The notes beneath the pieces are model-generated. The model was not told the DNA's origin, searched no databases, and worked only from the letters and a program-made list of their open reading frames with translations. A stretch of 64,000 nucleotides of DNA from Brevipalpus yothersi (Eukaryota; Arthropoda; Arachnida; Trombidiformes; Tenuipalpidae): NCBI GenBank assembly GCA_003956705.1, contig QZCP01000843.1:62001-126000 (forward strand), given 5' to 3'. A program made the position numbers and the translations under genes. This document shows positions 24,116 to 33,977 of this stretch, piece after piece (position 1 is the first letter of the stretch; every line of letters begins with the position of its first letter).

Positions 24116-25859
24116 TCAAAATCGGACCAATTGAAGAATCATATCTGAGGATTGAGCTTCGACAGGCTCCAAAAGTTTTCGCATAACCATTCTTATTAGT
24201 CGAATTTTGGGGAAAAGGCTCAAAATTCGTCGATGAAATTCTTCGGGGAAAGCTAAATTCAAATCGAAGAGGAAACCGATCAATCGATCATCATCGGTAG
24301 GAAAGTCAAGACCTTGCTTGAACTCTTCAAGCTTTTCTCCCATGTTGGACCAAGTTTTGATTCTGTGAACAGCAGAACTGACATTTTTTCCAGCAAAGGC
24401 TATTGTTGTTCTAGAGGCTGCTTTCAGTGCGCCTTTTTCTGGATTATTGAGAAAAATCGGCAGATCATGCTCTCTCCAGCCATATTCCATTATTCCTCCA
24501 GAATAATCGGGTTCAAATGATTTGAGAATTTTTCTGATGCTATCTGTTTGATCAAAATTGAAGGCTGTCGTATTACCTAAATACACAACAGATTTGACCG
24601 GAAATTCAGAGTCATTCGCATTTGGTCTGGGACTTTGGGGATCTGACCAATCAGTGATTGTTATTTTGACTCCTGAAATATGCCGATTGATGTGGAAGCT
24701 ATTGAAGTATGAATAGAGCATACAAGAACCTAGACATAGTCCAGGATGACTCTCTTTGATGAAGAATTGACTCTCAATCTTATCGTCTAACTCTTTTTCC
24801 AATATACCATCAATGTATCGTGTTCCTCCTTGTCTGATGAGGAGGGCAGGATAGCGAAGTGGAGTGTTTTCCACAATTTTTTGGAATTTTTCGCTGTACA
24901 GTATGAACGAAAATCTTGGAACACAACCGGCATCAGCGGTCAAATATTGTCTCACAGCTTCATCAGAGTCAATTTTGGGTAATAAGCAGGATTTAAGGGT
25001 CCTATCAATGTACCAATAGTAGGACCAGTCATGGAGGAGATTGGCATGTTCATTGTATTCAACTTTGTTCAATTTTCTATTCATCGAAATGAGCTCTATC
25101 CTCTGTTTATATGTGTTTGAAACATCTTCTGAATCATCATCTGTGAATAATCGAAAGTTTTGTTCGAATATAATAAAATAATAATAATAATAATAATAAA
25201 ATAATATCTCACGAGTTTCGAACTCACCAAAATCTAATTCATCATTTTCTTCATGGAGAGAATTCGTTATAAGAGAAAATTGATTCAATTAGTCTTTACA
25301 GATGAGTTGCTTGTTTTTGGAGAAAAAATCAAACATGTTCCCTAGCACATTAAGGACGTTATCATAAAAAGTTGGGGGTTGCTCCTGGTCTCCAGGACAT
25401 CTAGGACACTTTCATTTCAACTTATTACCCTCATCTATTCTGATAACTTTGATAAGATGGAAAGACTGTTGTATTAATACACTGCAAACAGGGTATTGGG
25501 ACATTGTGACTATAAACCTCAATCGACTTAACTCAGGCCTCCGGATTTTTTGATTTAGCATGTATTTTAATTTCAATGAAGTTGAGTCTAGCAAATCTTC
25601 TTTGCGAAAGGAAATCACAAAATTTGAGTTCCAGTGAAATTTTCTCGAAAAATCTATTCTGAGAGTCTCAATACTCACCTGGGTACCAATATTTACAGGT
25701 CGCAAGCGCGTGAAATTTATCGACCGGTGTACTTTTGGCAAGTTTTCGCAAGGCCGATTCGCGCCATGCTCTACACACATACTGGCACTTGTGAATATCA
25801 AAAACACCCAAAAAGTCAAAAACTCGATCAATAATCAATGGCTGTAACAGAGCATCCAT
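24116..25859 (-). CDS. FBXO22-like F-box/FIST protein, subfamily 2, about 401 aa
   Basis: Near-twin of the gene at 19944-21644, in the second tandem unit. Exon 1 is 25679-25859 and exon 2 is 24116-25140, joined in phase 1. The start at MDALLQPLIIDR (25859) is chosen because the paralogues start there, although an in-frame ATG exists at 25889. The FIST blocks match its twin, with SGGIMEYGWRE, TTIAFAGKNVSSA and LDFPTDDDRLIGFLF. The candidate seven-codon micro-exon is at 25228-25248 (ENDELDF) with conserved splice sites. The intron holds an AAT-type trinucleotide repeat (about 25180-25205); reading through it yields a run of Tyr, so that frame is intronic. Confidence 0.85.
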
Positions 25860-26099
25860 CCTTGATCCAGCAGGAAATAGATTGTTCAAGATGAAGAACG
25901 AGGAGATAATTTTTTATCAAATCATTAGTGATGGTCACGAGGAATCTCTCTTCTCTAACGAAGAAAGTTACTCTAAGCTGAAGATTTTCACCTGTCAATG
26001 ATATGCTCGGTGACATATCGATGTAGCTTTTCAATGATATGGATAGGTGATATAAGAATTCAGATAATTGGGTCAAGTTACCTTGGTAATTAGCCTTTG

Positions 26100-26962
26100 A
26101 GCAATTGAGAGCTTGATAGACTCATTTTTGATCCATATATCGGTATTGTAATCTATGTGATAAAGATGGGATCGATTTCAGTCTCTGAACAAATGTGATT
26201 CTTTATTCTCGGATAGAAAAAATTAGCTGTTTATAACATATTTATGTCAATCAATTGAATTGGAATATATCTTTCGACGCAAAACAATAGGAAATGATCA
26301 CTTCCTTTTGATAAGCTAATCAACGTCATCTAAGCAATGATTTGAATACCATCTACTGGGCTCAAAACCATCGATAATTCGAGCAAATAGAGAAGGCAAA
26401 CGAAAATTCATGATAATACATGTATATGCCCTAGGAATCTCCTTGCTAAATCTTTCGATCAGGAGGAAGCCATTTTTCAATCAAAGACCAACATACCAAT
26501 CTAGGTCCCTCAATTTGAGAATGTTTCAATGTAAGTCAGTAAGCTAGGATCACTCACAGAGTTGCCAGAATATCATGCGAAGTTTTCAATTTTAACTATC
26601 TAATTCTACTGCTCTTATTTTAATGATTATCAAGGTTTCTTAGTTCATTCATGGATGACCTAATAAGAAAGCGATGGCTCTCAATCTCAATTTTATCTTT
26701 GATTTATTCATTCCTCCTCCTAATAATAAAGAAAAATCTTTAATTTTTTATCCATGGAGAATCTCAGAAATAGACAACAAAATTCATGGAAAGCAAAATC
26801 TGTTAAATAAATCAATAATCTATCGATTTTACAAATTATTAGGTATAGGGTAGTGATAATGAGTATCACAGATAAACATTTGAGTAATTTGCACACATGC
26901 AGTTCAAATAGTATTTTCATTTTATTATATTGTAATCTAATCATAATTTTTCGGTACACTCT
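26100..26962. other. Spacer, no gene recognised
   Basis: Equivalent to 21900-22732 in the first tandem unit. It contains AT-rich sequence and the 3' flank of the Ulp1-like gene. Confidence 0.5.
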
Positions 26963-27637
26963 TTATCTTATATATTCTGGTCTATCCAGTTCAAAATAGA
27001 TTACAGGTGATCTAGAGCCAGTAGGAAATGGGGCCATTTTGCAGAGACTCGCACATGTTAGTAGATGAGATCGCAACAGCCATGGATCATCAGAAAAACG
27101 AATATCAGATGGATTCAATTTGGAACATAGGGCTTGGGCATAAGCTATGGCCATACAGCCACTTTGACATTCATCCAATTGCTGTGTCACTTGCTCATAT
27201 ACAAAATCTAGTCGAAATATGGGTTCATGAGTGCTAAGGTCTCTGGCCTGGAAATAATAAACCTGTACCAGTGCTTCCTGAGATACTGCTGGAAGGGAAT
27301 CCGATTTGCTGTCGAAAATTGAAATCACATGGCATTCTTTGTGACACATATTAGACACAGTGAAGTAGTGGTTTCCGTTTCGTAAAATTTGAACAAATCG
27401 TTGCTGATCGAAATACAGCTCGGGTGCAACACGATTTTCGACATCCTCTATTGGACGCAATCCATTTTTATAATCTCTTCTCATCTTTCTCTGAAAAAAA
27501 TTGACAATATCTATCGGAAGTTCTTGCTTCGCATCTGAGATGATTTCAATTTGCTCTTTTCCAAGATTTGTATCTGAATGTCCTCGAATACTTATATCGG
27601 ACAGAGTTCTTGATCTTCTCATGATAAATCGATTCAA
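26963..27637 (-). CDS. Ulp1/C48-like protease-fold protein, single exon, 224 aa
   Basis: It resembles the C48 (SUMO-protease fold) domain often carried by animal transposons and domesticated genes. NGNHYFTVSNMCHKE...VISIFDSKSDS matches the catalytic His block (..H W.tis) and the Asp block (v.iyDS). ECQSGCMAIAYAQALC matches the block that usually reads DCGlfAIAfA, but the Cys is displaced relative to the AIA motif. RSHLLTCASLCKMAPFP matches the family's usual R.HLlkC...g.m.pFP ending. It may be catalytically altered. Starts at 27637 or 27622 (M at codon 6) are both possible. No transposase or terminal repeats are seen nearby. A deleted copy lies at 22733-22852, so it travelled with the tandem unit. 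Confidence 0.65.
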   Translation of the reverse strand: MNRFIMRRSRTLSDISIRGHSDTNLGKEQIEIISDAKQELPIDIVNFFQRKMRRDYKNGLRPIEDVENRVAPELYFDQQRFVQILRNGNHYFTVSNMCHKECHVISIFDSKSDSLPAVSQEALVQVYYFQARDLSTHEPIFRLDFVYEQVTQQLDECQSGCMAIAYAQALCSKLNPSDIRFSDDPWLLRSHLLTCASLCKMAPFPTGSRSPVIYFELDRPEYIR

Positions 27638-28439
27638 TCAAAACGAAAATTCAAATAAATAAATTTTATGAAGGATTCGTTACCTCTTTGTTGTTGATTA
27701 AAACAATAAATCTGATTCACATCACATTACATGATTTTTTCCCAATCCATTCGTCAATAGAACATTCGATTGACTCATTCTGGTCTCTTTACAGCTATTC
27801 TGTATCGACGCACAAAGGCTTAGAAACTTGAACAAGCATTGTAGTATGTCGAGAGCAATAGCTGAAAAGTTTCGCAATCAGATGACATGATTAAAATCCA
27901 AGAGTATGAACAGCATGAAATCATGGTGTTTTCCATTGTGAAAAGCCTACTTCTTCATCAGAAAAATTCCCTTATACACTGAATTTCAATCATTTCATTA
28001 AATTTCTCAACTTGAGTTAAGAAAATCTGGAAATTCTACAAATTTAACTGCTAGATAGAATCAGATATAATGTCAAAAAAAGTTTTCCGTTCATTAAGAA
28101 ACTTTTCCTGCAGTTGCACGATTATCATGATTGAGAATTGTATGATATATGAAAATAAATTTGCTTAATGATGAGAGTACAATATACTAGGTTACAGTCG
28201 AATTACACAAAGATAACCGAGAGAAGCAATCAAAATTCAATTTTTATTGAGGTATTCTCTCAATTCTCCAATTATAATAATGAAAAAATAAATCTTTGGA
28301 AGTTTCTGACTCAAGTTTGTCACTTTTTCATCTGAGGCATTAAATCTCCGAAGAACTATACCCATAGTAGAGTTGGAAGAAATGATCATATACATGTATT
28401 GAAGCTATCCCAAGAATATATTTCGAATATTTCAAATCA
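27638..28439. other. Spacer upstream of the Ulp1-like gene
   Basis: AT-rich, with no open frame of note. The promoter of the Ulp1-like gene should lie in its left part. Confidence 0.5.
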
Positions 28440-28790
28440 AGAATCGAAATCGAATCAAGTGAAAAATTATATGAGCAGACGTTACCTCGCATAGTTGAGT
28501 TTTTTTACACATATTCTTACCAGACTAATATTAGAAAAAAGTGTTGAGATTGAAGATGTTATTTCATGAGGATGGCGTCAATCCCACCAGCTATTATAAT
28601 ATAATCCAAATGGAACCAAATTGATCGATCATCATCAGTAGAAAAATCGAGATCATGCTTAAATTCTTTGAGATGACTTATTCCTAGATATCGTACATCA
28701 TGATCCATCATGCATCTTATTGAGTTTTCGATCTCTTTCATTGCTTTTCCACGATTTAGGAATTACTCCTCATAATTTGTCAAGTTTATT
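28440..28790 (-). pseudogene. FIST-exon C-terminal relic
   Basis: Reverse-strand similarity to the last third of the FIST exon: KEFKHDLDFSTDDDRSIWFHLD matches the block that reads EFKxxLDFPxDDGRxIGFLFD in intact genes, preceded by a worn GKxxxSAxR block. The rest of the exon and the F-box are missing and the frame is broken downstream. It lies at the inner edge of the left array. Confidence 0.7.
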
Positions 28791-29031
28791 CAATAATAAG
28801 GCGTAAAAGGTAGAGATTTTCGATCAATAGATGATTGATACATGCAATTTTTTATGTGATTCAATCTTGGAAGTTTTGCTTGTCTTTTCTGAGACCCATA
28901 ACAAATCTTTTATAGCTACTATATGATTCAACTCGACTGCAACTGAATAATTTGGAAGTCTAGGGCAACAGCCTCAAGTTCCATCAGCATCCTGTCTCAA
29001 ATCGAATAGATCGAAATATATATGTTTCGTC

Positions 29032-30204
29032 ATGATAATTGTTCCTCACACAATTTTGTCGGTAGTCTTTCACATAACTGGGATCATATGCAATTCATCT
29101 GATGTTCCATGGTATAAGAATTTGATAGGGCTCGGATCATTCCTGATTTCCATAGTTTTCAATGTCTTCAATATTCTACACATAATTAAAAATTCAGCGA
29201 CGTATTCCCACTACATCAATGCGATACGATTCAGTACCTCAATGAGCATAATGATCTTGGTTTTTATCCAGCGTGAAAAGTGGTGTGATCTACATTTCTG
29301 TTTCAATCAAGAGTATTCTGTATACATCTTTAGAAAACAGAAAGTTTACTTTACTGAAAAGTGTCGATTTTTTATTTTTGTAACAGTTTTGATGGGTTTG
29401 TGTGAAGTCTTTGTGGATTGTATTGATATCCACGGAGAAGGCCCAGGTCTCCTCTTCTCGAAAAATATCGTTTATAATCATGAACTTAATGTTTTGATAC
29501 ACGTGATCCTGTATATTTTTTCTGCCTTAATTATTCGTGGAGCAACATATTATTCAACGATATTTTTTGCTTATAATCTGACCTGCTTAAATTCACTACT
29601 CGATGGAGTTTATGAGTACTATAACGCTGAGTTCTATTCTGTTCGTCAAAAAAAGGACAAAGGTGATCAAAATCCAATGAGTGGTCGTAACGTCCTGGTT
29701 AAAGTTCAGAAAGAATTTCGACGTATCATACAATTGAAGATAGAATTAGAAAAATCTTTGTGCAATCTACCACTGCTATGGTTTACTGGATATTTCATGG
29801 AATCATACTTATGCTTGATAAGACTTGACTGGTACAATGGTACTTTCTTGGAAAGATTCATCAACAACTGGTCATCATTCTCAACCATGACAGTATTCCT
29901 CTTACTAGCCATCTTCACGGCTGATGAGTGTAAGAGGAAGAGCATTCGATTGAATAATTTGCTGACTAACGATCTTCTCGAATCATCATCATCGTCATCA
30001 TCATTCTCCTTCAAACTGGATCAAATTCTCTTCCGCGAAGACATTCTTCGAATTTCTTACGTTCCAATCACAGTGGGTAGATTAGCGGAACTGGACCTCT
30101 CAACCGTACCTATTTTCATGAACATTGTGATCCCATGTGCGGTGATGGGGTATCAAGAGTTGAGAAGACTTCCTGGTATTAGTAAGAATCACATGATGGG
30201 ATGA
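29032..30204 (+). CDS. Gustatory-receptor-like seven-TM protein, 390 aa, intronless
   Basis: Predicted chemosensory membrane receptor of the arthropod gustatory receptor type. Several hydrophobic segments are visible: residues 5-23, 31-52, 62-80, 110-127, 150-175, 278-295 and about 355-375. A Lys/Glu-rich cytoplasmic loop precedes the TM6 block (STMTVFLLLAIFTADECKRK). The C-terminal block LSTVPIFMNIVIPCAVMGYQEL occupies the place of the TYxxxxxQ-type TM7 signature. Length and lack of introns fit the large receptor expansions known in mites. It shares about two thirds of its residues with the next gene. It carries a short Ser run (near residue 325) encoded by a tcatca repeat. Ligand unknown. 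Confidence 0.7.
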   Translation: MIIVPHTILSVVFHITGIICNSSDVPWYKNLIGLGSFLISIVFNVFNILHIIKNSATYSHYINAIRFSTSMSIMILVFIQREKWCDLHFCFNQEYSVYIFRKQKVYFTEKCRFFIFVTVLMGLCEVFVDCIDIHGEGPGLLFSKNIVYNHELNVLIHVILYIFSALIIRGATYYSTIFFAYNLTCLNSLLDGVYEYYNAEFYSVRQKKDKGDQNPMSGRNVLVKVQKEFRRIIQLKIELEKSLCNLPLLWFTGYFMESYLCLIRLDWYNGTFLERFINNWSSFSTMTVFLLLAIFTADECKRKSIRLNNLLTNDLLESSSSSSSFSFKLDQILFREDILRISYVPITVGRLAELDLSTVPIFMNIVIPCAVMGYQELRRLPGISKNHMMG

Positions 30205-31129
30205 AACCTAATAATCTATCAGTCATCGAACTTTCTCTCTCCGTTTCTCTCCAGAAAGTGATTTCATCTTTAGCTTCTGTATTCTTCATGGAATTCACTG
30301 ATAACCGAGGCTCAAAGTCGAATCTTCAATGAATATTCGTAAGGTTGCAAGAATATACCAATATACCAAAAGGGTTTTAGGAAGGTTATTCCCTTGCCTC
30401 TCCATAATCTCTAGACTTCAGAAGCACCACATAGAAAGTTTGACTACAGTGCTAATCCGATATATCATTTGAGCTTGGACGAGAACATATCTGTTTTGAT
30501 TTGATATACAACATGCTCAGCAAGATGATAATGGGTAGATATTGATCGAAATTGTGGATACTAGAGAGCAAGAATATCATATGATAAAGTTATCATTTAA
30601 AAGAGTTTTATCAATTTATGATCAAAAAACACGGGAATCCGGGAGAATTATTCACTCACTCAGGTAAGATGGAAAATTCTTCTGGAATGTCACAGTTCGG
30701 CTTCTTTTTCACTCAAAAATGAATTCATTTGAGATTATTGATCCTCTCTCATGGCTCAGTTGGTGCCTTGACGATTATTCAATGTCAAAATTTGTTATAC
30801 TAGGTCCCAAACAATGAGAAACGATACTGGATTCTCCTCATTGATACTAGCTGCTTCATCGATCAACATCACAGGATGTCAATCTTTTTCAAATTCTTTC
30901 CCAATATCGCTAGAAATAGAATAGAAGAAAGACATTTTGTGTGAAAAAAATATCGATTACTTGAATGCCAATTTTTGCCTCACTTAAATCCACAAAGCAG
31001 ATACATTGAAGAATTGGGAAGTTCTTATGATTTTTTCAATCATTAGACTTTCCACTCGGTTTCATCAAGATTCAGTATTCTATTTTGATTACACAGTTTT
31101 CAGTTGACTAAGATGTGTATTCTCAAATC
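30205..31129. other. Spacer between two receptor genes
   Basis: 3' flank of the first and 5' flank of the second receptor gene. No additional gene or clear repeat is seen. Confidence 0.5.
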
Positions 31130-32311
31130 ATGATAGAGGTTCCTCACACAATTCTATCGATAGTTTTCCAAATCACAGGAATCATATGCAATTCATCTAG
31201 CTTATCCGAAACTCCATGGTTTAAGCATGTAGTAGCATTTGGATCTTTTCTAGTATCTACAATTTCCAACATCATCAACATCCTACATATAGTTGAAAAT
31301 TCTGCCTCATATTCTCATTACATCGATGCAATTCGTGTGGGCACCTCCATGAGCGTAATGATTTTAGTTTTTATTAAGAGGAAAGAATGGTGTGATCTGT
31401 ATCATCATCTAAGCCAACAATGTCTAATGTATATCTCTTCACACCAACAAGCTTATTTTAAGAAGAAGTGCCAATTACTCACACTTGTAACAATTTTGAT
31501 GATCCTGTTCGAGGTCTCTGTGGACTGGTTTATTGATATCTATGATGAAGGTCCAGTTGTGCTTTTCTCAAAAAATGTTATGCCTAATAATGAACTGAAT
31601 ATTCTCCTTTATGTGATTCTCTATGCATTATCAGTGGGAATAACTCATGCGGTAACCTATTACTCAACGGTTTTTTTCATTTATATCTTCTTACGTTTCA
31701 ATTCATTGCTCGATGGAATTTTTGAGAATTATCACACTAAAATACGGTCTTTTGGTAACAAAGAAGGAATGGATCAAGTTCCGATTATTTATCTCAAAAT
31801 ACTTTATGAAGCTAGATCAGAGTTTCGCCGAATATCAAAATTGAAGAGTGAATTCGAAAAATCTTTATGCAATCTTCCTTTTCTATGGTTCATTGGATAT
31901 TTTATGCAATCATATTTATGCTTGGTAAGACTTGACTCCTTCAACGGAACTTTCTTGAAGCGATTCCTCAATAACTGGTCAACATTTTCTACCATGACAG
32001 TATTTCTCTTACTAGCCATCTTCACAGCTGATGAGTGTAAGAGAAAGAGTATCCGTTTGAATAATCTGTTGGCTGATGATCTAATAGGATCAGCCTCATC
32101 CTTTTCATTTAGAACTGATCAAATACTCTTCCGTGAAGATATACTACGAATATCTTACGTGCCGATCACTGTTGGAAGGTTCACGGAACTGGACCTGTCA
32201 ACCATACCTATTTTCGTGAATATTGTGATACCATATGCAGTGATGGGATATCAAGAGCTGAGAAGTCTTCCTGGTATCAGCAAGAACTTCATTACAAAGT
32301 CCAATAATTAG
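31130..32311 (+). CDS. Gustatory-receptor-like seven-TM protein, 393 aa, intronless
   Basis: Tandem paralogue of the preceding gene. The ATG at 31130 (MIEVPHTILSIVFQITG) aligns with the start of its neighbour; a GTG 15 bases earlier is in frame but not needed. The same architecture is present, with TM6 block STMTVFLLLAIFTADECKRK and TM7 block LSTIPIFVNIVIPYAVMGYQ. Its 3' end faces the 3' end of the first SMYD-like gene (32581) across about 270 bases. This convergent pair is the pattern that recurs, with receptor relics, at 36.4, 38.7, 44.0 and 51.2 kb. It is therefore probably close to the ancestral unit. Confidence 0.72.
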   Translation: MIEVPHTILSIVFQITGIICNSSSLSETPWFKHVVAFGSFLVSTISNIINILHIVENSASYSHYIDAIRVGTSMSVMILVFIKRKEWCDLYHHLSQQCLMYISSHQQAYFKKKCQLLTLVTILMILFEVSVDWFIDIYDEGPVVLFSKNVMPNNELNILLYVILYALSVGITHAVTYYSTVFFIYIFLRFNSLLDGIFENYHTKIRSFGNKEGMDQVPIIYLKILYEARSEFRRISKLKSEFEKSLCNLPFLWFIGYFMQSYLCLVRLDSFNGTFLKRFLNNWSTFSTMTVFLLLAIFTADECKRKSIRLNNLLADDLIGSASSFSFRTDQILFREDILRISYVPITVGRFTELDLSTIPIFVNIVIPYAVMGYQELRSLPGISKNFITKSNN

Positions 32312-32580
32312 AAGGTAATGAAGCTACATCATTTAATTTATCAGCCTGTTGACCGATAGATGAATTCTTTTGGTCAATCCTCGGAGAGTCGGAGCTGTTC
32401 CTAGCAATCGAAGATATTTTGATTTGTACAACCAACCTTGTAAGAAGTTTCATCTCTCAGTGAATATCACACATCTTGATTTTTAGTGAATGAAACTGTA
32501 GCATACTTCATTTTTATCAAATATTTTATAATGAATCGACAAAACTTAATTCGTTTGGGATTTCTCCGATCGAGTGAAAA

Positions 32581-33535
32581 TCATTCAAGGAGCCAACTGA
32601 AGAAATCCATTTCAATATTTCGAATACCCAGAAAAATTTCGAAATTTCTTCTTCTCTGCCTCATTTCCAGATCAAGTGCGGAACAAGGCAATAAGCAACG
32701 AGGACATTTGCACGGAATCATACATGCATTCAGTATTTTACGTCTCTCTGCAAATGGAAGTCTATAATCAATATATGAGATAACTGGAGGCTCAAATCTG
32801 GTATCAAATCGTTTCATCGATCGAATTTTAAGATTGATTCCAACAGATGAACAGCGAATAGAATTGGGCAGGCAGCTGTGATTGAAACCTGAAGATCCAA
32901 TATATAAACCTTTGCCACCGATTCCACCAGATAAAACCCAAATGTCGGCAAAGTGGAGCAAAACTTTGGCAAAGATTTCGTTCAACTTATTGAATTGAAT
33001 ATTAACAGCGAGATTATCCAAAGTACGCCGCATAATGTTAATTTTTGTTGAAAAATCTGTTGAAAAAGGGGAAAGTTTGCGCCCATCACCGAAAAGTGAT
33101 GAGAAACTTCTGGGACCATTGATGGTTTCTACCTCTTGATACTCTTTCTCAGGCGATTTCTGGAGTATGAGTATCACCCTGAGAATCAGTTGGTTATGTG
33201 TCTCAGATAGCAGGAAAGATTTCTCTGCTCTTGAAGCACGACTGAGAACTTTACATTCACTTTGATGTACAGCTTTCCAATCTTTTGTTTGACATTCCTT
33301 ACTACAGTATCGAGCCACTTTACAACTGGAACACAATCTCAAGAAATTTCTAAAATCGAATCAGTTCTCAACAGCTTCAATGTTTTATTAGCTAGAGGTT
33401 ACAAAGATGTAAATTACCATCAACTTACCTCAATTCCAAGCAATAATGACATCTGATGTCTCGATCATCACTACTAACACAATGAGCGAAAGGTGAAAGG
33501 TCCGCAATTACGTCTCCGATATCGAACACAACCAT
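32581..33535 (-). CDS. SMYD-like SET-MYND protein, about 291 aa, two exons
   Basis: Predicted protein-lysine methyltransferase. Exon 1 is 33429-33535 and exon 2 is 32581-33349, joined in phase 2. The split MYND zinc finger starts in exon 1 (CHYC) and continues in exon 2 (LCSSCKVARYCSKECQTKDW, then HQSEC). The SET core shows GGKGLYIGSSGFNHSCLPNS, the NHSC cofactor motif, and ISYIDYRLPFAERR, whose Tyr is in the catalytic position, followed by the post-SET Cys triad CKCPRC. The N-terminal SET half in exon 1 reads VVFDIGDVIADLSPFAHCV. The protein ends about 30 residues after post-SET and lacks the helical C-terminal domain that brings SMYD2/3 to about 430 residues. It is the first of five intact paralogues. 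Confidence 0.85.
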
Positions 33536-33679
33536 CTTCAAAATGATCAAGACTGAAATTTTGGTAAAGTGTCGGTGGAGATGAAAACGCAACACTTATG
33601 ATCAACATTAATCTTCTCAAATTACCAGCAATACACGGTTAGCCTCTGCTTCAACCCGAGATACTGAAAAGCTCTCCTT

Positions 33680-33800
33680 CTGGATATAATTTGCGGGCTG
33701 ATCATAAAGGATTCTTGTCTTAACGGTGAGCCTTGCTCTTAATTATATCCTTTTTGTAAAGGATTTGGTAACCAAATTGAGGTTCAAGCTGATGATCTGG
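33680..33800 (-). promoter_or_regulatory. Shared upstream module of SMYD-like genes (copy 1)
   Basis: A stretch with gctctccttct, aatttgcggg and a variant of tttgtcaaggattcgatct recurs upstream of the SMYD-like copies (38041-38136, 40612-40700, 45510-45636), about 150-250 bases before the start codon. Promoter role is inferred from conservation only. Confidence 0.4.
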
Positions 33801-33977
33801 ACTTTAAGCATCTGAGATCCAAGAAGAATCTTGAATGCGCAAAAGTGAATCGCGTTTGTCTGCAGGATTGACTTGTGTTGATAGTTCAGTGCCTGAGCTT
33901 TTGAATGTGAAGAGTTTTTATTGTAATGTTAATCCATATTAATTGTAGCCTATCTTTTGTTTATATGATGCTCAAAA

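Larger units (their letters stand above)
22853..27640. repeat. Second copy of the tandem duplication unit
   Basis: It begins with the same F-box-start remnant and upstream module as 18955 and carries the same order of elements, ending with an intact Ulp1-like gene. Confidence 0.8.

Noticed and set aside
25141..25227. In-frame Tyr run joining the FIST exon to an upstream ATG at 25288
   Set aside because: Reads through an AAT-type trinucleotide repeat in an intron. The paralogue lacks the run and the splice acceptor at 25141 explains the gene.
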